NCBI RefSeq assembly: GCF_015674855.1
Contig: NZ_JADMLG010000008.1
Coordinates: 62,001 to 126,000, forward strand
Reading direction: 5' to 3'
Source of the DNA: Nocardia bovistercoris
GTDB taxonomy: Bacteria > Actinomycetota > Actinomycetes > Mycobacteriales > Mycobacteriaceae
Length of the DNA: 64,000 nt
In this document: piece after piece, positions 33,400-41,753 of the stretch
Layout of the letters: each line of letters opens with the position of its first letter
Numbering within the stretch: the first letter of the stretch is position 1
The notes under the pieces: model-generated
Database searches by the model: none
Told to the model about the DNA's origin: nothing
What the model saw: only the letters and a program-made list of their open reading frames with translations
Position numbers and translations under genes: made by a program

Positions 33400-33651
33400 T
33401 CAGCGAGCCGTCGACACATAAGGCAGCAGGGCCACCTCACGAGAGTTCTTGACGGCAACGGCGACATCGCGCTGATGCTGCACGCAGTTGCCGGTGACAC
33501 GGCGGGCACGGATCTTGCCCCGGTCGCTGACGTACTTGCGCAGCAGCGTCGTGTCCTTGTAGTCGATCGAAACGGTGCCGGACTTGCTCTCCTTGCAGAA
33601 AGAGCACGCCTTCTTCTTCAGCACCTTTTCGCGCGCGGGCGCCTTGGGCAT
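33400..33651 (-). CDS. rpsR: 30S ribosomal protein S18, zinc-ribbon form
   Basis: An 83-residue S18 that pairs with S6 on the small subunit platform. It keeps the KKACSFCKES pair and the NCVQHQR segment, giving a CxxC...CxxxH zinc-binding set, so it is the Zn-dependent (C+) form. Actinobacteria often encode a second, cysteine-free S18 under zinc limitation; none is seen here. The DYKDTTLLRKYVSDRGKI core is standard. It lies between ssb and rplI in the conserved operon. Confidence 0.97.
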   Translation of the reverse strand: MPKAPAREKVLKKKACSFCKESKSGTVSIDYKDTTLLRKYVSDRGKIRARRVTGNCVQHQRDVAVAVKNSREVALLPYVSTAR

Positions 33652-33709
33652 GGTCTGTTACTCCATTACGTGTGTTGGTCCGCCGCGAGCGGACCGATAT
33701 GAGCCGTTC

Positions 33710-34297
33710 TCAGAACGGCGGTTCGTCGTCTACGCGGCCGCCGCCCCCGAAGGAGGAGCCTGCCGCAGGCGCACTGCCCCACGGATCGTCGTCGCCGGAT
33801 CGGCCACCGCCACCGGAGGAGGCGTTGGCATTGCCGCCACCACCGCCGCCGTAGTTGCCGCCACCGCCGCCGCCGCCGTAATTTCCGCCGCCACCGCCGG
33901 AACCGAATCCACCACCGCCGCCACCGCCGCGATTGGCCTTGTTGACCTTGGCGGTCGCGTAACGCAGCGAGGGCCCGACCTCGTCGACCTCGAGCTCGAC
34001 GACCGTGCGCTTCTCACCCTCGCGGGTTTCGTAGGAGCGCTGCTTGAGCCTGCCGCTCACGATCACGCGAGAGCCTCGGGTGAGGCTTTCCGCGACGTTC
34101 TCCGCGGCTTCCCGCCAGATGTTGCAGCGCAGGAAAAGCGCTTCGCCGTCTTTCCATTCATTGGTATTACGGTCGAAGACACGGGGAGTCGACGCGACGG
34201 TGAAGTTCGCCACCGCGGCGCCCGCCGGCGTGAATCGAAGCTCGGGATCGGCCGTCAGATTACCGATGACGGTGATGACGGTATCGCCTGCTGCCAT
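33710..34297 (-). CDS. ssb: Single-stranded DNA-binding protein
   Basis: A 195-residue SSB. Residues 1-115 form the OB fold (DTVITVIGNLTADPELRFTP, FLRCNIWREAAENVAESL, GRLKQRSYETREGEKRTV), which binds ssDNA as a tetramer. A Gly-rich linker (repeated GGGGGNYGG, about 125-160) follows, then the acidic tip DDEPPF that recruits replication and repair proteins. Its place between rpsF and rpsR is the conserved bacterial arrangement. All functional parts are present; the Gly-rich linker is slippage-prone DNA. Confidence 0.98.
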   Translation of the reverse strand: MAAGDTVITVIGNLTADPELRFTPAGAAVANFTVASTPRVFDRNTNEWKDGEALFLRCNIWREAAENVAESLTRGSRVIVSGRLKQRSYETREGEKRTVVELEVDEVGPSLRYATAKVNKANRGGGGGGGFGSGGGGGNYGGGGGGGNYGGGGGGNANASSGGGGRSGDDDPWGSAPAAGSSFGGGGRVDDEPPF

Positions 34298-34393
34298 GTG
34301 GTTCCTCCTGCTCGGGGTGCAGTTCCGCCCTACACTCGCTTGTCGGGCACGAGCCTAGAGCCAGGCGCCGACGTGTACGAGGTATGGAATGAA

Positions 34394-34681
34394 CTACTTG
34401 TCGTGGCGCAGGACCTTGGTGCGCAGCACCGACTCGTTCAGACCGAGCTGGCGGTCGAGTTCGCTCACCGTGGCGGGGGTCGCGGTCAGATCGATCACCG
34501 CGTAGATGCCCTCGGCCTGCTTGCGGATCTCGTAGGCGAGCCTGCGACGGCCCCAGATGTCGACCTTGTCGACCTTGCCGCCTTCGCTCTTGACGACGTT
34601 GAGCATGTTGTCCAGCGACGGACCAACAGTGCGCTCGTCCAGGCTCGGGTCGAGGATGACCATCACTTCATAATGACGCAC
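34394..34681 (-). CDS. rpsF: 30S ribosomal protein S6
   Basis: A 95-residue S6, partner of S18 on the 30S platform. The start MRHYEVMVILDPSLDERTV, the IWGRRRLAYEIRKQAEGIY core and the end GLNESVLRTKVLRHDK are all standard. It is the first gene of the rpsF-ssb-rpsR-rplI operon; the promoter should lie in 34682-34800. In many bacteria S6-S18 binds its own leader to regulate the operon, but I could not confirm such a structure here. Confidence 0.98.
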   Translation of the reverse strand: MRHYEVMVILDPSLDERTVGPSLDNMLNVVKSEGGKVDKVDIWGRRRLAYEIRKQAEGIYAVIDLTATPATVSELDRQLGLNESVLRTKVLRHDK

Positions 34682-34816
34682 GGACCAATCACCTCCTGTG
34701 GACTAGGAAACGGCCACGGACGGTCCGTGGCAGGAGGGTCGTTGCGTCAGCAACCCGGATAGGCTACATGACCAGGCCGTCTACCTCGAAATCGGCCCTG
34801 CTCTAGGGTGGATTCC

Positions 34817-36316
34817 ATGTCGATCGGCCCCGCTTCGAGCGCGCTGTTCGCGGGTCGGGTGGCCCGCCGCCGGGCCTTCGCCGTCGCGGTGCTGCTGCTG
34901 TGCGGGCTGACCTTGGCCTTCGGCTACGCGAACAAGGCCAGATGCGCGGGCGCGCCCTTCGAGGACAACGGGCGCAGCGTCGTCTTCGACATGATCAAGG
35001 ATTCGGATGTCTGCTATTCCGATATCCAGTTGCTGTGGCTCGGCCGCGATATCGATCGGCACGTGTTCCCGTATATCGACGGCGGTATCACCGAGGACGG
35101 CGCCCTGACCGGCGGCGCGGTCGAATATCCGGTGCTCAGTGGCGTTCTCATGTGGCTCGGCGCGCTCGGAGCGCACGACGACGCCGAATTCCTGGCCCGC
35201 TCGGCTCTGCTGCTCGCACCCTTCGCCCTGCTCACCGCCTGGTTGCTGTATCGAATGGCGGGCCGGGCGGCATTGTTGTGGGCGGCGGGTCCGCCGTTGG
35301 TGCTCTACGCCTTTCACAATTGGGAACTGCCCGTGGTGTGCGCGGCGGTGGCCGCCGTCTATGTGATGGCTTTCGCGACACGCTATTCGGTGCGGACCAG
35401 GGCGGTGGTCGCCGCGATATTGCTCGGGCTTGGTTTCTGTCTGAAGTTGTATCCCGGAATCTTCGTGCTGCCACTGATGGCCTATGTGCTGACCAGCGCC
35501 GAACCGTCCGAGAACGGAACGCGCCGCCTCGATGTGCGCGGCGCGGCGCTGACGGCGGTCGCGGCGGCGGTGACCGTGGTCGCGGTGAATCTGCCGTTCG
35601 CGCTGGCCGGTTACGAGGGGTGGCGCGCCTCGATCACATTCCAGCAGTTGCGGCAGGCCGATATCACCACCAATTCCATCTGGTACTGGGGTCTGCGGCA
35701 GATGTTCGACGCGGAGTCCGACGGCGAGGCCGTATTCCAGGATGTCGTGTCGTTCGCCTCGCCCACGCTGATACTGCTGTCGTTCGCGCTGGCGATGTGG
35801 TTGGGGTGGCGGCGTTATTCGGCGACGGGCGCCTTTCCGTGGGTGGGCGTCAGCGGCGCGATGTTGTGCGGATTCCTGCTGTTCCACAAGGTCCATTCGC
35901 CGCAGTACACGCTGTGGCTGATTCCTTTTCTGGTGCTGCTCACCGTGCCGTGGCCGCTGATCGCCGGGTATCTGCTCGCCGACGCCGCGGTCGGGGTCGG
36001 GGTGTTCCGCTATTTCCACGCGATCAATTCGGGCGCGCCGGTCGAGGTGGTGCAGAGCGTCGTGCAGTTCGGAGTGTGGGGCCGCGCGATTCTGCTCGTA
36101 GTGCTGTACGTGCTGTTCATTCGCGCCGAACCCCGCGGGCCCGCGCTACTGGTCGTTCGCGTGTCTGGCGCGAAAGTTCGCGCTCTTGGCCCGGTTTCCG
36201 CAGCGTGCCATATCGCACCAGCGCCGGGAACCGCCGCGGGAGGTGTCGACGTAGAGGCGGGTGCATGCGGGGCGTCCGCAGGTCTTGACGCGGCGACGGT
36301 CCGGTCCGCCGAGTAG
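34817..36316 (+). CDS. GT87-type polyprenyl-phosphate-mannose glycosyltransferase, atypical C-terminus
   Basis: About 499 residues with some ten transmembrane segments. The early loop has DVCYSDIQLLW and the VEYPVLSGVLMWLGAL motif, and LGFCLKLYPGIF and FHKVHSPQYTLWL are typical of GT-C family 87, which adds mannose from polyprenyl-phosphate-mannose outside the membrane. The family resemblance ends near LYVLFIRAEPRGP. The last ~60 codons run antisense through the 3' end of the CGNR gene and look non-native, so the original stop was probably lost. ATG 34817 is preceded by TAGGGT seven bases upstream, which could be a -10 for a leaderless transcript. It is divergent from rpsF. Confidence 0.85.
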   Translation: MSIGPASSALFAGRVARRRAFAVAVLLLCGLTLAFGYANKARCAGAPFEDNGRSVVFDMIKDSDVCYSDIQLLWLGRDIDRHVFPYIDGGITEDGALTGGAVEYPVLSGVLMWLGALGAHDDAEFLARSALLLAPFALLTAWLLYRMAGRAALLWAAGPPLVLYAFHNWELPVVCAAVAAVYVMAFATRYSVRTRAVVAAILLGLGFCLKLYPGIFVLPLMAYVLTSAEPSENGTRRLDVRGAALTAVAAAVTVVAVNLPFALAGYEGWRASITFQQLRQADITTNSIWYWGLRQMFDAESDGEAVFQDVVSFASPTLILLSFALAMWLGWRRYSATGAFPWVGVSGAMLCGFLLFHKVHSPQYTLWLIPFLVLLTVPWPLIAGYLLADAAVGVGVFRYFHAINSGAPVEVVQSVVQFGVWGRAILLVVLYVLFIRAEPRGPALLVVRVSGAKVRALGPVSAACHIAPAPGTAAGGVDVEAGACGASAGLDAATVRSAE

Positions 36317-36697
36317 TTCGATGGCCGCGCGCGCGACGGCGGTGAGCGCGGCGCGCGCGGTTCCCGACCGACTCGCGGTGTCGTCGGCGCGCAGGGTCAG
36401 TTCGGGGAGTTCGCCGCGGGCGGCGGCGTTGACGAGGTCGCGGTCCTCGGTGGCGTTGGGTGCGCCGTTGGCGGCGGCCAGCGCCATGCGGTAGACGGCT
36501 TCGCGCAGGAGTACGGCGTGCTCGAAGGTGGCCGGGTCGCATGGTGGCGCCGTGTCGAGCAGTTCGGCGGCGACCAGCCAGTTCGCCAGATCGTCGGCCG
36601 TGGTCATGTCGTCCTGGAAGTCGGTTGACCTGTACCGCACCGTGCCCGCGAAGTCGAGGGCGAGATTCCCGCTGACGAAGTGGAACATACCTCTCAT
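36146..36697 (-). CDS. CGNR zinc-finger transcriptional regulator
   Basis: A 183-residue protein with an N-terminal ABATE ligand domain (FVSGNLALDFAGTVRYR, then a helical region) and a C-terminal CGNR zinc finger: CGRPACTRLYVD, RRWCDMARCGNRAK. Such proteins are one-component regulators. It is divergent from the EamA transporter gene across 75 bases that contain two copies of CCTTGAxxGGTTACT exactly 40 bases apart, good operator candidates. The ATG at 36697 follows AAGG. Its 3' end overlaps the convergent GT87 gene by 171 bases, an unusually long overlap. It probably represses itself and the transporter. Confidence 0.88.
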   Translation of the reverse strand: MRGMFHFVSGNLALDFAGTVRYRSTDFQDDMTTADDLANWLVAAELLDTAPPCDPATFEHAVLLREAVYRMALAAANGAPNATEDRDLVNAAARGELPELTLRADDTASRSGTARAALTAVARAAIELLGGPDRRRVKTCGRPACTRLYVDTSRGGSRRWCDMARCGNRAKSANFRARHANDQ

Positions 36698-36705
36698 CGT
36701 AACTG

Positions 36706-36760
36706 CCTTGACAGGTTACTGCCGGCGGTGCGACGGTGATAACCACCTTGAACGGTTACT
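36706..36760. promoter_or_regulatory. Paired direct repeats, probable CGNR operator
   Basis: CCTTGACAGGTTACT (36706-36720) and CCTTGAACGGTTACT (36746-36760) share 13 of 15 bases and start 40 bases apart, about four helical turns, in the cgnr-eamA divergent promoter. This suits two regulator dimers on one DNA face. Confidence 0.6.
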
Positions 36761-36772
36761 TCGGGAGGGATC

Positions 36773-37693
36773 ATGCGCGACCGCCTGCTCGTCGCCGCAC
36801 AGCCGCTGTTCGTGCTCATGTGGAGCAGCGCCTTCATCGCGGGCACCATCGGAGTCGGGGCGGCGCCGCCACTGGCGCTGCTGTTCGGCCGCTTCGCCAT
36901 CGCGGGCGTCCTGCTCGTGCTGTACGCCGCGGCGGTGCGCGCCGAGTGGCCGCGCGGCGCGGAACTCGGACACGTCGCGGTCGCGGGCCTGCTCGTTCAG
37001 GTCGTCCAGTTCGGCGCGTTCTACACCGCCATGAGCCACCACGTATCGGCCGCGGTGATCGCCCTGGTCCAGGGCCTCAACCCGGTCGTGATCGCGCTGT
37101 GCGCGGGCTTGCTCGGCGAGACCGTCACGACGCGGCAGTGGTTCGGATTCGGAATCGGCGGTGTCGGTGTGGCATTGGCCGTACTCGACCGGTCCGACTT
37201 CGCGGTGTACGGCGTGATCCTGTGCGTCGTCGGACTACTCGGCTTGAGCCTCGGCACGGTGTATCAGAAACGCTGTGCGCCCGAGGTCGATTCGCGCGCC
37301 GCGACCGCCATTCACGTCGTCGTCAGCGCACCCGTGGCCGGACTGCTCGCGTGCGGCGCCGGTCAATTGCACGTGTGGGACACCGGCCGCTACGCCGCGA
37401 CGCTGACCTGGATGGTGCTGATCAACGCGGGCGCGGCCTTCCTGCTGCTCAACGCGATGCTGCGGCGCTGGGACGCGACGCGGGTCGGCAGGCTGTTCTT
37501 CGCGACGCCCGCCGTCACCGCGCTGCTGGCCTGGCTCGTCGTCGACCAACCGCTGCACCCGCTGACCGTCGCGGGCTTGGCGGTCGGACTGCTCGGCCTC
37601 GTGCTCGCGGGACGTCGCCCAGAACCCGCGTCCGATCCCGTCGACGTGGCCGAATCCGCACGCGTCGAGCAGGATTCGGGCGCGGTCCGGTGA
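36773..37693 (+). CDS. EamA/DMT-family transporter
   Basis: A 306-residue inner-membrane protein with ten hydrophobic segments in two EamA halves. The first half has the family start LFVLMWSSAFIAGTIGV and FGRFAIAG; the ALVQGLNPVVIAL and GLLGLSLGTVYQKR stretches mark the pseudo-repeat. DMT transporters usually export metabolites such as amino acids or drug-like compounds. The ATG follows GGGAGG. It is divergent from the CGNR regulator with paired repeats between, suggesting an inducible efflux pump. Substrate unknown. Confidence 0.9.
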   Translation: MRDRLLVAAQPLFVLMWSSAFIAGTIGVGAAPPLALLFGRFAIAGVLLVLYAAAVRAEWPRGAELGHVAVAGLLVQVVQFGAFYTAMSHHVSAAVIALVQGLNPVVIALCAGLLGETVTTRQWFGFGIGGVGVALAVLDRSDFAVYGVILCVVGLLGLSLGTVYQKRCAPEVDSRAATAIHVVVSAPVAGLLACGAGQLHVWDTGRYAATLTWMVLINAGAAFLLLNAMLRRWDATRVGRLFFATPAVTALLAWLVVDQPLHPLTVAGLAVGLLGLVLAGRRPEPASDPVDVAESARVEQDSGAVR

Positions 37694-37740
37694 CAGCTCC
37701 CGATTATTCGGCGGCAGAGCTTATTCGGTGGCGCCGTCGC

Positions 37741-38355
37741 CTATTTGGTGGTGCTGTGCCACTCCATACCCCACCGGTACGCCTGATCGATATGGCGCTG
37801 GGTCCCGTTGATGTAGTTCACTTCCCGATTCACCGTGATGCCGTGCCCGTGATTCTCCAGCAGCGCCACCGCGCACGACCGCGCGTCGTTCACCGGGGAA
37901 TCCAACCGGACCTCGACGCGTGGCCCCTGCGTTGGGAACAGCGTGACCACACCGTCGGCGGCCGCCCAGTTCGGGACGCCGTCGTAGATGAACGCGAAAA
38001 TCAGGACCCGCTTGAACAATTCGGGCCGGGTGAGATCGATGTGCATGGTCTCGCCCGCGCTGTCGGCGCCGCTGCGATCGTCGCCGTCGAGGCGGATGTG
38101 GGGCGCGGCGTCGAGAGTGCCGAAGTTCTTCCCGATGGCCTGCACGACGCCCTTGCCGCCGTCGGCCAATTCGTAGAGACAGCCGAGGTCGAGATCGATG
38201 GGTCTGGCGCGCCGGAAGAAGCCGCGGCGGCCGCTCGACCAGTTCAGGTTCACCCGCATCACGCCTTGTGACTCACCGGGTTTGGTGAGGTTGATACTCG
38301 GCGTGGCCTTCGACAAGGTCACTGTGGCCAGGTTGACGCCGCCGGTCTGGCTCAT
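37741..38355 (-). CDS. TerD-domain protein (Ter stress system)
   Basis: A 204-residue TerD-fold protein. The Ca2+-binding acidic loops are visible: DLDLGCLYELADG, HIRLDGDDRSGADSAGE and MHIDLTRPE, followed by LIFAFIYDGVPNW. TerD proteins bind calcium on an open beta-sandwich and form membrane-linked complexes with TerC in tellurite, phage and metal stress. This member is divergent from canonical TerD (for instance an inserted FFRRARPI) and resembles the TerA/TerE-like branch. It follows the DUF475 gene leftward after a hairpin. Confidence 0.85.
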   Translation of the reverse strand: MSQTGGVNLATVTLSKATPSINLTKPGESQGVMRVNLNWSSGRRGFFRRARPIDLDLGCLYELADGGKGVVQAIGKNFGTLDAAPHIRLDGDDRSGADSAGETMHIDLTRPELFKRVLIFAFIYDGVPNWAAADGVVTLFPTQGPRVEVRLDSPVNDARSCAVALLENHGHGITVNREVNYINGTQRHIDQAYRWGMEWHSTTK

Positions 38356-38412
38356 CGGCGCGATCCCCCCTCGTGCTCGTACGGTGTCGTGAGATCTCGT
38401 GCGAAAACGACA

Positions 38413-38449
38413 GTGGCAGCGGACCGTCCGGAGACGGGGCCGCTGCCAC
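38413..38449 (-). terminator. Terminator of the DUF475 gene
   Basis: GTGGCAGCGG and CCGCTGCCAC form a perfect 10-bp stem around a 17-base loop, about 20 bases past the DUF475 stop and before the next leftward gene. Confidence 0.7.
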
Positions 38450-38469
38450 CCTCGTTCGCGTACCGCGGA

Positions 38470-39570
38470 TCAGCCTACCGGCGTGACTTCCGGTTCGTTC
38501 TCGACCTCCTTCGAATCGCCTTCCCGGCGATTGCGGATGATGCTGGAGGCGAAGGCCGCGCCGATGAACGCGACACCGACGAGACCGGTGATGATCTCGT
38601 TGATGTGCACACCGATCGACACGAGCAGGATCACCGCGAGCGCGCCGATCGCCCAGTGCGCGCCGTGCTCCAGGTACACGTATTCCTGGAGGGTGCCGCG
38701 GCGAACCAGGTACACCGTGATGGACCGGACGAACATCGCGCCGATGAGGCCGAGGCCGAGCGCGATGATGATCGGGTCGGAGGTGATGGCGAACGCGCCG
38801 ATCACGCCGTCGAACGAGAACGACGCGTCGAGGACCTCGAGGTACAGGAACAGGAAGAAGCCTGCCTTACCGGTGGCCTTGACCAGGTCCGACGGCCCGC
38901 CTTCGAGATCCTCGGTGTGGAACATGGAGCCGAGCCCGTCCACCGCGATGTAGGTGATCATGCCGAGCAGGCCCGCCGCGAGCACGGTGGCCCGCTTGTC
39001 GTCGGCGGCGACGAATTCCGCGATCAGCACCAGGCCGCTGCCCGCGACAACGACCGAGAGCATGTCCAGCTTGCCCGCCTTGGCCAGCGGCTTCTCCAGC
39101 CAGCTCAGCCAGGTGATCTCGCGCTCGTCGAAGATGAAGTTGAGGAACAGCAACGCGAGGAACATGCCGCCGAACGCCGCGATCTGCGGGTGCGCGTCGG
39201 TGAGCAGCGTCTCGTAGCTGGGGCTGCCGTCGGCGAAGTGCGACGCGTCGTCCGGCGGCGGGTTGAGCGCCAGGTCGAGCGCGTCGGCGGGGTTGAGCCC
39301 GGCGGTGATCCACACGATCGCCAGCGGGAACACCAGGCGCATGCCGAATACGGCGATGAGGACGCCGACGGTGAGGAAGATCTTCTGCCAGAATTCGCTC
39401 ATCCGTTCCAGGACGGTAGCGTTGATGACAGCGTTGTCGAAGGACAGCGACACCTCGAGGATGCCTAGGATGGCGCAGAGGATCAAAGCCTCCGGGCCAC
39501 CGTAGAGTAACGCCACAACCAGCGACACGACCGTGACGACGCCGGAGAGGCCGAATATACGCAGGACCAC
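38470..39570 (-). CDS. DUF475/TerC-like integral membrane protein
   Basis: A 366-residue membrane protein of the TerC superfamily. Two related membrane blocks carry the family acidic signatures, LEVSLSFDNAVINATVL and LEVLDASFSFDGVIGAFAI, where the Asp residues are thought to bind metal within the membrane. About nine hydrophobic segments surround them. TerC-type proteins work with TerD proteins at the membrane and are linked to metal homeostasis. GTG 39570 is chosen because AAAGG lies seven bases upstream; a longer frame adds an implausible Arg-rich start. It lies between two TerD genes in the same direction. Confidence 0.9.
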   Translation of the reverse strand: MVLRIFGLSGVVTVVSLVVALLYGGPEALILCAILGILEVSLSFDNAVINATVLERMSEFWQKIFLTVGVLIAVFGMRLVFPLAIVWITAGLNPADALDLALNPPPDDASHFADGSPSYETLLTDAHPQIAAFGGMFLALLFLNFIFDEREITWLSWLEKPLAKAGKLDMLSVVVAGSGLVLIAEFVAADDKRATVLAAGLLGMITYIAVDGLGSMFHTEDLEGGPSDLVKATGKAGFFLFLYLEVLDASFSFDGVIGAFAITSDPIIIALGLGLIGAMFVRSITVYLVRRGTLQEYVYLEHGAHWAIGALAVILLVSIGVHINEIITGLVGVAFIGAAFASSIIRNRREGDSKEVENEPEVTPVG

Positions 39571-39690
39571 GCGGGGACCTTTCGTTACTGGGAAACTGAA
39601 TCGGCGAAATCGAGAACCAGCGTGGCCGTTGAACCGCCGGATGTCCAATGCTGCGCCTGCCTGCGCCGACGCGGTGATCTGTACGCGCGA

Positions 39691-39716
39691 GGAGGGGGCT
39701 CGTCACCGAGCCCCCT
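39691..39716 (-). terminator. Terminator of terD
   Basis: GAGGGGGCTCG and CGAGCCCCCTC form a perfect 11-bp stem with the 4-base loop TCAC, 22 bases past the terD stop. Confidence 0.8.
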
Positions 39717-39738
39717 CCCGCACCGAAACGCTTCGTAC

Positions 39739-40314
39739 TTAGACGTTCACGCCGTAGTCGCGGGCGATGCCCGACAGGCCGGAGGCGTAGCCCTGGCCGA
39801 TGGCGCGGAACTTCCATTCGGCGCCGTTGCGGTACAGCTCGCCGAAGACCATCGCGGTCTCGGTCGAGGCGTCCTCGCTGAGGTCGTAGCGGGCCAGCTC
39901 GTTGTTGTTGCTGCGGTCGACGACGCGGATGTAGGCGTTGCGGACCTGGCCGAAGGACTGCTGACGGGTTTCGGCGTCGTAGATCGAGACCGGGAAGAAG
40001 ATGCTCTCGATCGTGGCCGGGGTGTTGGCCAGGTCGACGTTGATCACCTCGTCGTCGCCTTCGCCCTCGCCGGTGCGGTTGTCGCCCGCGTGCTCGATGG
40101 CGCCTTCCGGGGACTTGAGGTTGTTGAAGAACACGAAGTGCTGGTCGGAGACCACCTTCTTGTCCGCACCGGTCGCGATGGCGCTGGCGTCGAGGTCGAA
40201 GTCGGTACCGGTAGTGGTCCGAACATCCCACCCCAGCCCGACGGCAACAGCAGTAAGGTTCGGCGCCGCCTTGCTCAGCGATACGTTGCCGCCCTTGGAC
40301 AGACTGACACCCAT
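39739..40314 (-). CDS. terD: TerD family calcium-binding stress protein
   Basis: A 191-residue canonical TerD. It starts with MGVSLSKGGNVSLSK and has GLGWDVR, the first acidic loop FDLDASAIATGADKKV, FVFFNNLKSPEGAIEHAGDN, and the main Ca2+ site RTGEGEGDDEVINVDL; AEWKFRAIGQGYASGL closes the fold. All calcium ligands appear present. It lies at the start of the leftward ter group and is divergent from the coiled-coil gene that opens the rightward PRTase operon. The shared region 40315-40504 probably holds both promoters. Confidence 0.95.
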   Translation of the reverse strand: MGVSLSKGGNVSLSKAAPNLTAVAVGLGWDVRTTTGTDFDLDASAIATGADKKVVSDQHFVFFNNLKSPEGAIEHAGDNRTGEGEGDDEVINVDLANTPATIESIFFPVSIYDAETRQQSFGQVRNAYIRVVDRSNNNELARYDLSEDASTETAMVFGELYRNGAEWKFRAIGQGYASGLSGIARDYGVNV

Positions 40315-40504
40315 GCGGGATTCCCTTTCCTAGTCCGTTAGTGGCCCCAGCATGTCCGAATCGCCGGGTACGAGTTACGACAGTAGTAGGTTTCGGCGAA
40401 CTTGCGTAGGAACCGGGTCAACCCCCGGCGAACGGGTGCATCTCCTATGGTCCGCAGCCGGACTTCGGCACTGCGCTGTCAGGTTCAGCACCTACCATCG
40501 GGGC

Positions 40505-41740
40505 GTGGCAGGCCGTAGGCGTGGCTGGTTCCGGTCATCACGGGACAGCGAATGGATTCAGCAGACCAGGTCGCGGCTCGCGGACGCGTTCCTCGACATG
40601 GATCGGCGACAGAGTGCGGCCGAGACCGCGGTGTTCGCCTCCGACGAGTTGTATCCGGAACGGGGATTCGGCGCGCGTTGGGAACCGGTGCGCACCCGCT
40701 GTTACGAGGCGGCGGGCATCTATCTCGCGCTGTCGGAGGAGATGGAGACCGCCGAACGGGACAACACCCCGCTACCGGGCGGGCGCGAGCGCGTGGCGGC
40801 GGTGATCGGACAGCTCGGTGACGCGGCGCGGGCGGTGGACGAGTTCTACCGCCGTGATCAGGCGCGTCTCGAAGAAGCGGTCGGGGTGCGCGGCTCGGTG
40901 CCGCAGCTGGTCCAGCAGGTGAAGGTGAACGCCGCGCGGGTGCGGCGCGACGCGGCGGAATCGGAATTCGCGACCTATCCGTCGGTGCTGCGGCGCGCGG
41001 CGCAAGTGGATGAGGCTCTGCTCACACTGGAGGCGGCGAGCGCGCAGGAGGCGGCGGGTGCGCGTGGCGCGCTCGGGGCGGTGCGCCAGGCCGCGAACCG
41101 GTTGGAGGCGCTGGCGCGGGAACTGGCCGACGCCTTGGCACAGGCCCCCTCTCGGCTCGGCGCCGCGAAAACCGCCGTGGCCTCGGTGAACACCAGATTG
41201 GCCGCGGTGCGCAACCGCGCGCACGGGCTGGCTCCGGCCTATTCCACCCTGCTGCGCGAGTTCAACGCTGCGAGTTCGGCCGACTTGGCTAACAATGAGC
41301 GGGAAAGCCAGCGAGCCATCGACGCCGCGAACGACGCCCTGGACAGGGCGCGTGCGGCATTGGCCGAGAACAATCCGGAGTCCGCGCTTGAACTGACCAC
41401 ATCCGCCAGGGGCAACCTGGCAGAGGCCGAACAGCAGGTCGACGCCGTCACCAAACGGCTGGCGCTGCTGCGTGAGGTCCGTGCCGATCCGCGCGCCACC
41501 GCGCAGGCCGTACGATTCCGCCTGCGGGACGCGCAAATGCTCGCTGTGAGCCGCGGCCTCGTCGGTGAATGGGGATCTGTGCTCGACGCACAGGTGGACC
41601 GTATCGACCGTATCTCGGAAGCACTGACGGGCAGACATCCCGACTACCTGGCCTATGTGGCCGAACTGGATACCGTCACCGAATTCATAGCCGGTGTGGT
41701 GGATCGAATGAGAAAGCATGCAGGACAACGACGAGAATGA
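40505..41740 (+). CDS. Coiled-coil protein of the Ter cluster
   Basis: About 411 residues, almost entirely predicted helix: heptad-rich segments such as AESEFATYPSVLRRAAQVDEA in part, RLEALARELADALAQ, and RAIDAANDALDRARAALAEN. No signal or membrane segment. I know of no enzyme motif; a scaffold role is plausible. The GTG at 40505 is exactly six bases after TACCAT, a good -10, so the message may be leaderless. A longer frame from ATG 40352 has non-native sequence. It heads the operon followed by the aldolase, two phosphoribosyltransferases and the HAD phosphatase. Confidence 0.75.
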   Translation: MAGRRRGWFRSSRDSEWIQQTRSRLADAFLDMDRRQSAAETAVFASDELYPERGFGARWEPVRTRCYEAAGIYLALSEEMETAERDNTPLPGGRERVAAVIGQLGDAARAVDEFYRRDQARLEEAVGVRGSVPQLVQQVKVNAARVRRDAAESEFATYPSVLRRAAQVDEALLTLEAASAQEAAGARGALGAVRQAANRLEALARELADALAQAPSRLGAAKTAVASVNTRLAAVRNRAHGLAPAYSTLLREFNAASSADLANNERESQRAIDAANDALDRARAALAENNPESALELTTSARGNLAEAEQQVDAVTKRLALLREVRADPRATAQAVRFRLRDAQMLAVSRGLVGEWGSVLDAQVDRIDRISEALTGRHPDYLAYVAELDTVTEFIAGVVDRMRKHAGQRRE

Positions 41741-41753
41741 GGATGGGCCTTAG

